Assembly (NCBI RefSeq): GCF_030272615.1
Contig: NC_081409.1
Location: forward strand, 530,076,291-530,136,290
Origin: Cryptomeria japonica
Lineage: Eukaryota; Streptophyta; Pinopsida; Cupressales; Cupressaceae
DNA length: 60,000 nt
Reading direction: 5' to 3'
Part shown: one piece after another, positions 1 through 11,754 of the stretch
Layout: every line of letters begins with the position of its first letter
Numbering within the stretch: the stretch's first letter is position 1
Translations under genes and position numbers: made by a program
The notes under the pieces: model-generated
What the model was told of the DNA's origin: nothing
Database searches by the model: none
What the model saw: only the letters and a program-made list of their open reading frames with translations

Positions 1-212
1 TGGAACATTCTTGTTTGGAGGCTTTTTTAGTCCTTCTTCTTGCTTTTACATATTTGTTTGGAGTAGAGTTTTTTTTCCCATGTGGTTTTCTCTATTTCTC
101 CGGTTTATAGAGATTTCATTGTATTTGGGTACTTGATCAGGCCTTGTTGTCAGGACCCATCTTTCTTGCTTTCAATAGTTGTTCTAAGTTTTAGCTTCTC
201 CCTAAGTCTAGT

Positions 213-598
213 TTAAGGGGGGGTGTTAGAGTAATCGGGTCTTTACTTGATTAATTAAACAATATTTGTTTAATTATTTAAGTTCCCTTTATCTCTTTTA
301 CACTTAAGCTAACTTTAGGTGCATAATAATTAATTCTTTTATTAATTATTATGTGCAAACCTAGGTTTTCTTTTTTAGGGTTTCTTGACCTATTAGAAGT
401 TAATTCTTTTTTGTATCATTGATTGTATTGATGGATTATCACATTACACATTTTGTGAATATTGAGCTCTCATCTTTTGAGCATATTTTTTATGTATTTG
501 TTTTTCTGTTATTGCTTCCTTGCATCTCCTTGTAACAGGTTATTTAGCTTGCAGAGATCATTTGGGCTCCTGTGGTGTTGTATTTCTCAACTCTCACA
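213..598 (+). mobile_element. 3' LTR with polypurine tract of a truncated LTR retrotransposon
   Basis: A purine run ending in AAGGGGGGG (about 214-223) is directly followed by TGTTAGAGTAATCGGG, the usual PPT-to-LTR junction. The candidate LTR ends near 598 in CTCTCACA, after which unrelated sequence starts, giving an LTR of about 375 bp. The 212 bases before it are T-rich and non-coding, as expected for the 3' untranslated part of an element whose body lies outside the window. Superfamily cannot be told from this end alone. The right boundary is approximate because no partner LTR or target duplication is visible. Confidence 0.6.
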
Positions 599-599
599 C

Positions 600-3500
600 A
601 GACATGCTAACATTATACACCAAGAATATGATAGATAAGATGGGGAATTTGAAGCCCGAATTCAAATAATTGCAAATCAAGGGTTTTATCTAGTTCGTTT
701 ACTTTCTAGCTTTCAATGAACCCGAATGGGTCAAGTATGCAACCGAACCCACGATGAGTTTATATGGATAAATAGACCACATAAGATAAAAAAGAAAGTC
801 ATTTAAGTAGTAACCTATTTAAATGCAACCGGTGAGATCCTCGGTTAGAGACATGTCAAGAACACAACAATGATAGAGGTAATCAGATCCCACATGACAA
901 CCGACCAATGATAATAAGTGATATTATTGAATATGATGTAAGAATTTCTTCAATGGTGACAGGATATAAGGTGTACCTATCTAGCAGATAAAATTCAGTA
1001 TCCGATACTACAATATATGTAACCTATCAGATACTCAAGGAGGACAAGAAATATCATTTGTGTGGAGTGCATCTTATTGAATTAATGATTAATCTAAAGA
1101 AGATTAAGCAAGATAAGAAACATGTTGTCAAGTTTGGTTCTTTGATTGTTTGTTTGGCACTTTACTTTTTGAATGAAATCCCTAATGTAGTTAAATTATA
1201 GTGGACTTATGGTAAACTAGTGGCAATCCAAATTAAAGAAGGTTTGAAAGGATTGGGTGATGTAGTAGCACATAAATCTACTCTGTGGGGTTATTTCAAA
1301 TCATTTTAGGCTATAATGCAAAGCAGAGAGAGGATTCCAAAGGAAATTATAGAAAAATATGAAGATACCATATGCTTTATGGTAGACAAAGATCAATGCC
1401 ATATGGAGGAAGTAGAACCAAGAACTATATGGATCATAACCATGGGGTATGAAGTAGATGGAAACACTCTTGATTCTTATGCACACCACCTTCTAAGTAA
1501 ACTGGTAGATGAGAAAGAAGAAAGGTTTGGCACTTATAAGGAGGAAAACCTAGATCTGCACAAGAAATCACTAAGCCTGAAAGAAAGAGGAAGATCAGAA
1601 AAGAAGTAGAAGAGCTTGCAAAACAAATGGGAATAACAAAGGAATCCATTCAAAGGGCTAGGGAACAAAACATTCTGAAGGAGGAGGACATGGTAAAACC
1701 TAAAAAGACAAAACCGTTCTCCACTCCTCCCAAGAAAACCAAGCCAAGGAAAACCAATTCTACACCTACCTCCAGTGCAGAGAAGCTTGTTTCTCCACCT
1801 AAGCCATAATCCAAGTCAACCGGTAGATCAGAGAAGAGGAAGAAGGAGAAGCCTAAAAGGGAATATGTTGAAATCACTATTGAAGATGTAGAGATAGAGT
1901 CTGATGTAGTAGTAAGCGAGGTGAAGAAGAAATTTACTTATGCTAGGGTGGTGAAGAAGGCTTAATCTATTGGAGCTCAGCCGAGCAAGAAACAAAGAAC
2001 TGAAGTTGAGCCATCTGGTAGAGCCAGATCAAGCCAGAAGCCAGTTTGATCTTGATGAAGCTCTGAAGTCCAGCAAGATAGAAGGTACTTATACTGTTGT
2101 GCTCCCATTAAGTTAAATAATTGATGAAGTGGTAAAGGAAGGTAATTTGAAGCATGTATGTGTATATTATGACAATTGTGATAAAAATGATCAAAGAGCT
2201 ACAGAGGAAGTTATTGTATAGTATATGACTGTTTATATCAAAGCCTTGATAAAGATGTCATCCATAATTCTGAAGGGATTGTATGATATTTTGGATGCCA
2301 AGAGATATACAACCAGATTAGAGGATGAAAGAATAAAAGAATATGTATTAGTTAATTTGTGTTCTGTTATTTCTAAGGATGAAGTTGATAGATTGCTAAA
2401 TATTATGAAAGATAGATTCCAAAGAAAAAGGAGAGTTAATAAGATCATGCTCGGTAAAATAGATGAAGTTGCCAAAGAGAGAGAAGAAATTTTGAAACAA
2501 TTTTTGAAAGAGCATAGATATGAGGTAAATTCAAAAAAATATGACCCCCAACCGGAAGAGCAAGCACAAGATACCTCCATTCCATAAGTGTATATAATAG
2601 TCTATGATGTGCAAAAAGATCAACCAACTGAGCAAGCCATTTTGATAGAGATAAATGAGAAAGACAGTTCCAAATGATATTGATATTGTTAAAGTAAATG
2701 ACTCTTGTGAATTTAAACAAAATCCTATGGTGATAGAGGTTGACTCTAAAAAGGCAGCTGAGGAGATTAAAAAAGTTGGTAATAGAAAGGGAGAGGTTGA
2801 TGCTAAGAAGGATGAAGATGTTGTAAAAGATGCAGGTGCACAAATGATAGAGAAGGAGAAAGAAGAAGAGAAGAATGATCAGGCTCTAGTGACAGTGGCA
2901 AGAGACACTATAGAAGACAAGGGAAAATAGATTGTCACTAATGATTTCACTCAAGGACCTAGTGATCTTAGTTCTCTATCTCTAGTTCAAGCACCAAAGC
3001 TTGCAACTCTCACACAAGCTAAGGCAAGTGAGGACTTACTCAAGTATCACTCCAAAGATAAAGAGTTGATCTCCATGGCAGCAAATATGTTAGAGAAAAT
3101 TTTGCCATCATTCAAATTGGAAACAACAGATACTCCCTCCGATAAGCTTAGAAGAATGCTCAATGTAGTAGGATCTCATTTTGTGTCTTTGGAGAAAGCA
3201 GAAGATGTTAAAATATTGAGACATTTTCATGCTATAAGATTGAGGATAATTTTAAAGATGATTGAAGGAGATCGGGCCATTTTGATAACTGTTATGAAGA
3301 ACATACAAGATGCATAGATGAAAGCAGTCAAATATATAAGTCATGTCTAATTGTGCTTAATTTTACTATTGACATTGACAAGCAAATAAGAGTGTGAAGG
3401 GAAGCTAGCTAGCATATCTCAATCCTATGCACCTCAATTAGTTTTGGCTAGCAATTTTGAAGCTCAAGTTATGAGTATACTTGATAATATTAAGAGTTTA

Positions 3501-4027
3501 AATCAGGAGAAGGATATAATTTTGGGCAAAGTGGGAGAAGTAAGAAGCCTTATCACTCCCTGGATATATTCATTGATCAACAACAAGCAAGAAGCAATGA
3601 ATGCTCTGAAGAAGAGTGTTCCGACAGATCGTAGAGGAGCAAAGATGCACTCCTATCTTTTTAGTGGTCTGATCAACATTTTGGAGAGTTTGAAGAAGGG
3701 TTGGGATGATCATCTGTTGTGCCTAAAAACAATTTTTGCAGATATTTTCTAATTTTGGTATGTAACTATGTACACTCTTGTATATAAATTTTGGCAAATT
3801 CCTATCTTTGGCATTGTTGTCAAAGGGGGAGAGAGTGAAGTGAAAAATGGTGTATATTCTCAGGGGGAGCTTGTTGAATCTTGAATATTTTTGAGTAGTT
3901 TTGGAATTTTATTGTTTTGAGTGTACAATGTTATTTTTCACATTGTTGCCATCAATGCCAAAGGGGGAGATTGCTGGCAAGAGACATTATTTTTCACATT
4001 GTTGCCATCAATGCCAAAGGGGGAGAT
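600..4027 (+). pseudogene. Degenerate ORF2 of a non-autonomous LTR retrotransposon
   Basis: Coding remnants lie in one orientation at about 1070-1610, 1627-1960, 2225-2587, 2655-2930, 3066-3317 and 3444-3752, separated by stops and frameshifts. Residues around 1316-1430 (RERIPKEIIEKYEDTICF...) align with the minus-strand ORF2 of the element at 24590-32157 near 28350-28440 (QRIRIFGDIVKMYEDDICF...), and the preceding stretches also match loosely. The middle is Lys/Glu/Pro-rich and the 3' part is predicted coiled-coil-like. No protease, integrase, reverse transcriptase or RNase H motif is present. The ORF is followed by PPT-like tracts and an LTR start at 4028, so this is the 3' part of a sister of the 24590-32157 element. 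Bases 600-1060 are noisier, with many TAA/TAG stops. Function of ORF2 is unknown. Confidence 0.6.
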
Positions 4028-4066
4028 TGTTGGCAAGAGACACTATTTTTCACATTGTTGCCATCA
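3931..4066 (+). repeat. 56-bp tandem repeat of the PPT/LTR-start junction
   Basis: The stretch beginning TTATTTTTCACATTGTTGCC is repeated at 3931, 3987 and 4043 (period 56 bp, about 2.4 copies). Each complete unit contains ATGCCAAAGGGGGAGATTG followed by CTGGCAAGAGACA or TTGGCAAGAGACA, so the polypurine tract and the first bases of the LTR were duplicated together. The copies differ by very few bases. Confidence 0.85.
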
Positions 4067-4428
4067 TATCTAGTATTCGTATATTTGATTTACCAAAAGT
4101 TTCATTATTCGATAGGCATAAGTTTGGAAGATGAAATACAGTATCCGATAGAGTATGAGTACATTATGCAGTTCTTAATTTTGGTTGCATAACTGTGGTT
4201 GCGGTAATAGAGGCAGATGATTCAAGGTTTGAGGAAACTTATTTTTGTAATCCTAGTATCTGGTGTTGATTCATGAGTGAGATCCAAAATCTTTTGGATG
4301 ATTTTGGTGATTGGTTTTGAGTTTGAGGAGATTGGGCCAACATGTATGAAGCTTGTTATCAATTTGTTTGGGTCTGCATATGGATTTGTGGATGAATTGA
4401 GCCAACTTATTGGTTACACATTTTATGT
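4028..4428 (+). mobile_element. 3' LTR (left part) of the plus-strand non-autonomous element
   Basis: TGTTGGCAAGAGACACT directly follows the polypurine tract AAAGGGGGAGAT. The LTR-like sequence runs to about 4428, where a copia LTR in the opposite orientation begins with TGATGTTAGTAG. Its true end is not visible, so it is either truncated or interrupted here. Confidence 0.55.
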
Positions 4429-5682
4429 TGATGTTAGTAGCAATCAAGAAGGAAGACTGAGAGGGGGGTTGAATCAGTCTTCATTGGAATAACAAACTTA
4501 TCCACCAAAAACATATATGATAAACTAAAGCAATAAGACAGATAAGAAAATTGAAGGCACAACACACAACACCAAGATTTTGACATGGAAAACCCAGTTA
4601 AGGGAAAAACCATGGTGGGAACCTACCCACAGTAAGATGATAATCTGCAGTAGTATGTGAAAATATTACAATGGGGAATGCACATGCATTTAGGCACACT
4701 TCCTAGAGCTCCCTGCTCAAATTTGATGGCTCGAAAGGCTAAAACCCTTAGGGAAGTCTCATTGACTTACAATAAGATTCAAACTACAATCTAGAAGGAA
4801 TTAACTAAAATAATAGCATCTCCAAATGCCTGATTATAGTTTTGATTAAGCACATATGTCTACCATGTAACACCAATCTCACCTCAATCTCAACATCGAA
4901 GGATAAATCACTTCTTCACACATACATCTCTTTTTGATAATTCACACACAACATCAACACCCAAATTACATGACTATATCACCTATATATACAATTCATC
5001 AACCTTGATGACAAGGTTGGCTAAACCCTAACCCTTAACTCATAAATACAAATTACATCACATGATACAAAGATCGACCACCGAACCAATACAATGATTT
5101 ACATATCGTAGCATGGACCTAAATCAAATTCCCAAATGATCAACTCCACCAGAAATCACGCCAAGACCAACCGCAACACACTACACCACCAAAAAATATG
5201 CATGACACAAAAATCATCACTAGTTGATGGAAATCACCAAAAACTCACACAATGATCATTGTGGATCACCAAAAAAATAGGACATGACTAAGAAACACTA
5301 TAAAGCATGTTAGAATCATTAGAAATAGATGCACCAACACCACTTTTTAAATCTTCATCGTTTAATGTTTGAAAGCTCAAGAACACAACCAATCAACATC
5401 TATCATGAAGAAAGATAGCTTGCGGAGAACCAAATCATGAACCATATAAAATAAAGATACAAAAGACCATCCAAAATAGTATCCTAAAATCTCAACACAA
5501 GATCTAATCTCGCTGGAATATACCAGAGGATATACTGAACTCTGAAAAATAGTGATCAACAAAACAATAGCAGCAAAACTAGATCATAAGATCTTCCAAT
5601 GTGAAATCACCAGAGCAATACATATGAATATGTTGACATCAATGACAACAACATATCCTAGCAGTAGTAATGACTAGCAACA
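4429..5682 (-). mobile_element. 3' LTR of a minus-strand Ty1/copia element
   Basis: On the plus strand it starts TGATGTTAGTAGC and ends TGACTAGCAACA, so in sense it runs TGTTGC...CATCA, about 1254 bp. It contains the GAGGGGGGTTGAATCAGT block near one end, also found (as GAGGGGGGTGAACTAGT) in the LTRs at 24590 and 31040, and abuts a PPT at 5683. Copia RNase H follows in the same orientation. The partner 5' LTR was not found in the window. Confidence 0.7.
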
Positions 5683-5701
5683 ATCTCCCCCTTTGGCATT
5701 G
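5683..5701 (-). other. Polypurine tract of the copia element
   Basis: Plus-strand ATCTCCCCCTTTGGCATTG reads on the minus strand as CAATGCCAAAGGGGGAGAT, directly upstream of the LTR start TGTTGC. Further C-rich blocks at about 5761, 5810, 5862 and 5891 read as extra GGGGAGA tracts between RNase H and this PPT. Confidence 0.75.
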
Positions 5702-6017
5702 ATGACAACATATGAATGTGAAAAATAATCAATTCAAAGAAAGAAGATATCTCCAGCAAACTCCCCCTAAGATCAAGATATATAAAGATGTTTTTCACAT
5801 GATCTCTCTCCCCCTTTGACAACAATGCCAAGGTTCTCAAAATAGAAAACCAAACTCTCTCTCCCCTTTGAATATAAAACACAAATCTCTCTCCCCAAAA
5901 AACACATAACCAAATTAACAGACTACTCCACTAGAGGAGCAACATCAACTCATCAATCAAGATAAAAGGATAAAGATCTGAAATCCACTAGATTGATGCA
6001 AATAAATGCATCTAGAT

Positions 6018-6642
6018 CTCATGAGGAGGGGTGGATACCCCTAACTTGTCTCTCAAATAAAAACAAATCTGTAGGCAAAGGCTTAGTGAAAATATCAGCT
6101 ATTTGTTCCTTTGTAGATACATACTCTAGCTTCACCTTCTGTTCATTGACTTTCTCTCTCAAGTAGTGATATTTGATTGACACATGTTTAGTCTTTGAAT
6201 GTTGCACTAGATTCTTTGACATGTTGATAGCACTAGAATTATCATAGTAAATAACAATAGGCTCATCATAAATAACTCTGATATCTTTTAATATTTGCTT
6301 CATCCAAACTACCTGAGTGCAATTACTAGCAGCAATAATGTACTTAGCTTCAACAGTAGATAAGGACACCGAATCTTGTTTCTTTCTAGCCCATGAAACC
6401 CATTTCTTACCCAAAAAGAATGCTCCATCGGTAGTGTTCTTCCAATCATCAACATCACTAGCCCAATCAACATTCGTGTAGGAACATAGCATGAAATCAT
6501 CATTCCTCGGATACCACAGTCCATGATCTACAATTCCCTTTAGGTATTTGAATAATCTTTTAACAATAGTGACATGACTCTCTTTTGGATCAACTTGATA
6601 TCTAGCACACAACATGACTCTTCTCTTAACAATAGTGACATG
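6018..6642 (-). pseudogene. Copia polyprotein C-terminus: end of RT and RNase H
   Basis: The minus-strand reading frame carries hallmarks of a Ty1/copia RNase H: YLKG at the RT end, YTNVDWASD, SLSTVEAKYIIAASNCTQ, VIYYDNSSAINMSKN, KTKHVSIKYHYLRE and ADIFTKPLP near the C-terminus, ending shortly before the PPT at 5683. The catalytic acidic pattern is partly preserved (WASD, VEAKY, YYDN). At the upstream end the phrase SHVTIVKR occurs twice (near 6560 and 6635), a short local duplication, and then the frame runs into Ty3/gypsy integrase sequence. The copia RT proper is missing. The remnant is open over about 200 codons but cannot be functional. Confidence 0.85.
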
Positions 6643-7330
6643 ACTCTTCCCATCTGGTCTGGTGATCCATGACATACATGCAAAGCATATCCTCTAACAC
6701 CTGATTAACTCTCTCTGTCTGGCCATCCATTTCCGGATGATAGGCTATACTGAAATTAAGCTTGGTACCCATAGCTTCCTGTAATGCCTTCCAAAAGGAA
6801 GAAGTGAAGAGGGAATCCCTGTCAGAAATGATCTTGCGTGGAACACCATGAAGTCTGACAATGTCATGCAAAAACACCTATGCTACTGCTTGTGCTGTGA
6901 AGGTGGTACGAACTGGTGAAAAGTGGGCCACTTTGGTCAACTTGTCAACTGTCACCAAGATGGCATCATGGCGACGAGATGACATAGGGAGACCAATGAT
7001 GAAATCCATAGATATAGTATCCCACTTCCACTCTGGTATAGCATGAGATTGGAGCAACCCACCTGGATGGCGATGCTCCGCCTTGACTCTCTGACACTCA
7101 AGGCATCGGGCTACCAACTTAGCAATAAGCTGTTGCATTCCTGGCCAATGGTATAGTTCCCTCAAGTCTGCATGCAACTTCTTGACCCCGGGATGTGCTG
7201 CATAAGGAGCTCTATGAGCCTCTATGATAATGAACTCCCGCAATCCCCCGGAAGAAGGTACATAGATGCACCCTCTATGGCGTACTAAACCATCGGACTC
7301 TAAGGAATAATCCACATATTTCCCTTCTAA
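6643..7330 (-). pseudogene. Gypsy integrase, C-terminally truncated
   Basis: The zinc-binding HHCC module reads HRAPYAAHPGVKKLH...CLECQ (about 7090-7240). The catalytic core shows MDFIIGLP (first Asp), KIISDRDSLFTSSFWKALQE (second Asp and the Glu) and AYHPEMDGQTERVNQVLED. One in-frame TAG at about 6875-6877 falls between QAVA and VFLHD. After MYVMDHQTRWEE the frame passes into copia sequence at about 6643-6648, so the end of the core and everything beyond are gone. The three DDE acidic residues are still present. Confidence 0.88.
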
Positions 7331-7860
7331 ATTTTCTTGGGATCGTATAGCCTGACAAACCTATAAATACCATCTGTCCTCTGGAAACTGCTGCATGATC
7401 CGATCTCTCAAATCCGTGCTCATAGATATGGTGTATACCTCATGACGTCTCCTACTCAAAGCATCTGCAACTACGTTTTCTTTCCCTTTGATGTAGTGAA
7501 CGTCAAAATCATACTCACACAAGAATTCCATCCATCTCCTCTGATGTGCAGATTTGGCTGAGTGAATATGTACTGAAGGCTCTGATGGTCTGAGTGCAAC
7601 TCAAAATGATGACCCAAAAGGAAATGTCTCCATCTCACAAGTGCATGCACTACTGCTGCAAGCTCAAGGTCATGAGTAGGGTAATTAAGCTCACGAGTCT
7701 TGAGTTTCCTAGACTCAAAAGCTATAGCTCTGCCACCCTGCATAAGTACTGCTCCTAAACCCTCTAGGGAAGCATCTGTGCAAACCATGAAATCAGCTGA
7801 AGGATCTGGTACTACAAGGATAGGTGCAGTAGTAAGTGCCTTTTTAAGTTCCTAAAAGGC
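7331..7860 (-). pseudogene. Gypsy RNase H domain with frameshift
   Basis: MVCTDASLEGLGAVLMQ, AIAFESRKL, NYPTHDLELAAVVHAL and [16 protein letters not shown] identify the gypsy RNase H. At about 7540 the frame shifts; the continuation [20 protein letters not shown] and ADALSRR follows in another frame at 7540-7440. A TAG interrupts the linker at about 7363. Bases 7331-7440 encode the poorly conserved RNase H to integrase linker. Confidence 0.85.
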
Positions 7861-8700
7861 CTTCTCGCACTTCTCCGTCCACTCAAATTTCTTCCCTTTG
7901 CGCTGAAGAGAAGTAATAGGATGAGCAACTCTAGAGAAACCCTCAACAAAACGTCGGTAATAACCTACTAAGCCCATGAAGCTCCTAACCTCTATCACAC
8001 TGGTAGGCACTGGCCAATCCATAATGGCTCTGATCTTCGATGGGTCTACTGAGATCCCATCATCGGATATAACATGACCAAGGTACCTGACCTTTGTTCT
8101 AAAGAAAGCACACTTCGACAAACTGCCATACAACTGATTATCCCTCAAACACTGCAAAACCTATCTCAAGTGCTCCTCATGCTCCTCCTCATTCCGTGAA
8201 TATATCAATATGTCGTCGAGAAACACAATCACAAAATGGTCGAGGAATGTGCAGAATACTCCGTTCATGAGACTCATGAAAACTGCTGGGGCATCCGTAA
8301 GACCGAATGGGACCACGGTGAACTCATAGTGGCCATATCTAGTGCGAAATGCGGTCTTGTGGATATCACTATCCACTATCCTCAACTGATGGTACCCTGA
8401 CTTTAGATCAATCTTGGAAAATACTTTGGCACCCTGAAGTTGGTCAAATAAATCATCGATCCTGGGCAACAGATAACGGTTCTTGATGGTTACTTTGTTC
8501 AACTCTCGGTAATCCATGCATAATCAGAGAGATCCATCCTTCTTCTTCATGAAGATGACTAGTGCACCCCAAGGGGATACACTAGGGCAAATGTGGCCCT
8601 TCTCTAGGAGTTCCTCAATTTGTATCTTGAGCTCATTAAGCTCATTTGTGGTCATTCTATATGGTGCTCGTGAAATTGGTTCGGCTCCTGGAACAAGGTC
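7852..8700 (-). pseudogene. Gypsy reverse transcriptase
   Basis: Motifs in order: PYRMTTNELNELK (about 8640), [63 protein letters not shown], the catalytic FLDDILIYS (about 8205-8230, with the two adjacent Asp), [10 protein letters not shown] and [19 protein letters not shown]. The frame is interrupted by stops around 8521, 8158-8160 (EHLR then TAG) and 7851. Several of these stand where Gln or Trp would be expected. Confidence 0.9.
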
Positions 8701-9416
8701 TATATGAAAATCAATCTCTCTACGGGGCGACATACCTCGTAACTCTGAAGGAAATACATCTAAAAACTCCTTAAGGATAGGATGGTTGTCAATAGATGGT
8801 TCCTTTTCCTCTTCTTCTTCTCTATCACTAATGGTGATGGCAAATAAATGACATCCCTTTCGCATGCTCCACTTAAGCTGCATGGCGGAGATCATACCAA
8901 GAGACACGGGTCTCTGAATTCTAGTGATCACTATGGGAGAGCCATGATCATCCTCACACTCGATCCTTTTCAGGCGACAATCCATCTTGGCTCTGTGGGC
9001 ATAAAGCCAATCCATGCCAAGTACGATGCCATAAGATCCGAGTGGTGTAACTCTAAGGTCTACTAAGGTGGTGGTATTACCAATCTGAAGCTGACAACCC
9101 TTAACCTCTGATTCCACTGACACTCTAGCCCCTGAAGCTAATTCCACTTCCCAACTGACCTCTTGTCTAATTGCCACTAGCCCGTAACGCTCCACAACCA
9201 ATGGAGATATAAAAGAGTCAGTAGCTCCTGAATCAAATAATATAGATACACTGCTACCTCTGATCATACCTGCTACATCAATAACCGTGGCCTGATGCTC
9301 TACCTGGCGGTTGTCAACCGCTACGAAGACCCTATGGGACTTGCCCATATCCCCAACTGTCAGCTCTGATGCTGCCATCCTCTGATTTCCTGCCATCTGA
9401 CCCTGAGGACACTCTC
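8701..9416 (-). pseudogene. Gypsy retropepsin region
   Basis: The active-site motif LFDSGATDSFIS (about 9210-9245) and the second conserved motif GIVLGMDWL (about 9000-9025) mark an aspartic protease of gypsy type. It is in one continuous frame of about 300 codons with the CCHC knuckle upstream and the start of RT downstream, the longest intact frame in this element. A Glu-rich linker (EEEEEKEPSIDNHPILKEF, about 8770-8825) leads into RT. Confidence 0.88.
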
Positions 9417-10707
9417 TTGCCATGTGTCCCATGGCTCCACATGTGAAGCAAGCGCCACGTGCCTGAAATTACACTCCCTGTGGTCTGGAAAAAGACTGTC
9501 CCCCTGTCCTGCTAGAACCACTATATCCACCTCTGGAGGACTGCTGAGTCCTCGCCGAAGGTGTGTAAGGAACCTAAGATCTCTGATCTCGCCTCTGACC
9601 CTCTGACTGCCACTACTTGAGCTTCGTGCCCTGCTGACTCTGTGGAGGCCTTTGCCTCTAGTTTTGTTGTGACTGCTGCGGAGGAGGGGGTTTGGAGAAC
9701 CCCAATGTGTGTCTGTTGTTACCTTTCCAATGGGGTTTCTGAAACCCATAAGTCTGTGGTGTAGGGTTACGGTTCTGGAATAGATCCTTCGAGTCCTGGG
9801 GTCTGACCTGAATCTCCTCGGCTATCAAAGCCTTCTCCACGACAACCTGAAGGCTCCCTGGAGCCGCCATCCTCACTGGTCTTGCTATGCCGGAATTCAA
9901 TCCTCTGATAAATCGGTTGATGAGAAGCTTCTCATCTTTCAGGTAGTCTACATACAGTAAGAGTTCAAAGAACTTGTTCTCATACTGGGTCACTGAAAGA
10001 CCCTTCTACTAGAGGTCATGAAACTCATCCACCCTACGTTGTCTAAAATGCTCTGATAAGTACCTCTCCCTGAATCTCTCTGTGAAAATCTCCCAAGTGA
10101 GGGTTTCTATCTCTAAGCCACACTTATACTCTTCTTGTCTCCACCATGTGGAGGCTGTTCCTCGTAATAGGTGAACCGCTGCACGTGCTTTTAGATTGCT
10201 CTCATAAGAGGACAATTCAAAGCACCTATCTAGGCTTAAAAGCCATGCCTCTACTTCTACCCCGTCGGTAGATCCCCCAAAAGATGGTGGCTGAAGATGC
10301 ATAACCTCTCTGATTAGATCCCTTGGATCCCGGCGTGCCCTCTCAATATACACTGGTGCTACGGTTGGAGGTGGTGCTGGTAGGTGAATGGACTCGGGCT
10401 CATGCCTAGCCTGACTCTCTATGAGATTAGGAGGTGGACTCCTACTCCATTCCCGTTCCACTATTCTATGGCTTCCTGAGTTCTGGTTCTCAACATTATG
10501 ATCTACTGCCAGAAGCCTATCCTGAACTATGCCAATCAGGTTCTGTAGAGCTACCAAGATGTCTCATTTTGGGTCAACTGATCGTTCAGGAGGAGCTGCT
10601 GGGTTCACTTCCTGAACTGATTCCTCCCTAATGGCCTCTTCGCGTGCCATGTGTTCATGCCTAGGGCCTCTACCACGTTTGCGAGCTTGTCGCATAGTTG
10701 GAGGCAT
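9417..10707 (-). pseudogene. Gypsy gag with CCHC zinc knuckle
   Basis: The likely start codon is at 10707-10705 (MPPTMRQARKRGRG), 155 bases inside the PBS. The capsid-like retrotransposon gag region shows PPSFGGSTDGVEVEAWLLSLDRCFE, AAVHLLRGTASTWWRQEE, FTERFRERYLSE and LLINRFIRGLNSGIA. A Pro/Gln/Ser-rich linker (9480-9740) precedes the knuckle CFTCGAMGHMAREC (about 9420-9460). Stops interrupt the frame at about 10561 (TGA), 10006 (TAG), 9655 and twice more in the linker. The order gag, CCHC, protease is normal. Confidence 0.88.
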
Positions 10708-10861
10708 CCTTTTTAAGAAAATAAAATAAAATGAAATAAATAACTATTTAAGGAGAAATATTTTAGCTAATTTAAAAATAAATATAATAAAAATAAATAC
10801 AATTTAATTAATTAAATAATTATAGCGAAACGTAATGGAGTAAGGTTCCTAGTGTTGGTAA

Positions 10862-10878
10862 CCTTGCTCTGATACCAA
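10862..10878 (-). other. Primer binding site, initiator tRNA-Met type
   Basis: On the minus strand the bases read TTGGTATCAGAGCAAGG. TGGTATCAGAGC is complementary to the 3' end of plant initiator tRNA-Met. It lies two bases inside the LTR edge at 10881, which fixes the orientation and the 5' LTR boundary of the gypsy element. Confidence 0.9.
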
Positions 10879-11460
10879 AATGTCATGCCCAAACTTTTGG
10901 GCACAAACAGAATAAATTTTTTTTTTTTTATTTAAATACTCAACTAAGTACGATTAACTTAAATAAAATAATGCAACTAGTTTGGTCTTAACTATGTTTT
11001 GAATGAATCAAACAATTAAATTACTTGGGCGATAAAATTTTCTAAGTTATAAGCGAGCTAATATTTCTCCAAAAAGTTATCACTGATCTCCATTATTAAA
11101 TAATTAATTTTCCCTTAGCAATTGATCTCAAACGTAATACATGGTCTTTAATTTAATTGATCAATAATCTCTTATAGTTCTTTAACTACCTAGGGTCTAA
11201 ATTTAATTGTCCTAGTTATTAAATTTAACAACTCCATTAAATAAAATCCCCATAAATTAAAATACCTTATAATTTAAAATTTAAGTGGGCCACTTGACCC
11301 TACCAATATCGCTATGCTTTTTCCAAGGGTCTATTCTACCCAAGAATTTTGAAATTTTCTTTTTTGAATGCTGCAACATTCATTAAATAATTAAAGGAAC
11401 ATTAATTAATTTATACCACTAACTAATTTGATTTCAACAAATATAGAAGTTAATTTACTT

Positions 11461-11487
11461 ATATATATATATATATATATATATATT
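11461..11487. repeat. (AT)n microsatellite
   Basis: About 13 uninterrupted AT units inside the LTR. Shorter AT runs recur at about 12290-12310, 12330-12352 and 12633-12645. Confidence 0.95.
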
Positions 11488-11754
11488 TTACCTATGAGGA
11501 TAAATATATGTTTATATGTATATTCTAAAGAGGAGGGAGGGGAAAGTTTTTATTTTATTTTAACTATTAACCCCTTTTAAAAATTCCCACACATATCCCT
11601 CTTTAAAATATAACCAAGTGAATTTGCCCTAACCCGAAAATTAGGGTTAGGGCTTGTGTGTGTTTTAACATCCATATGTTTTTTTTTTCTTTTGTGGGCT
11701 ATGTGTGTGTGTGTAATGTTCTATTTTATTTTTTGTGTGTGTGTGCAGGTGAAG

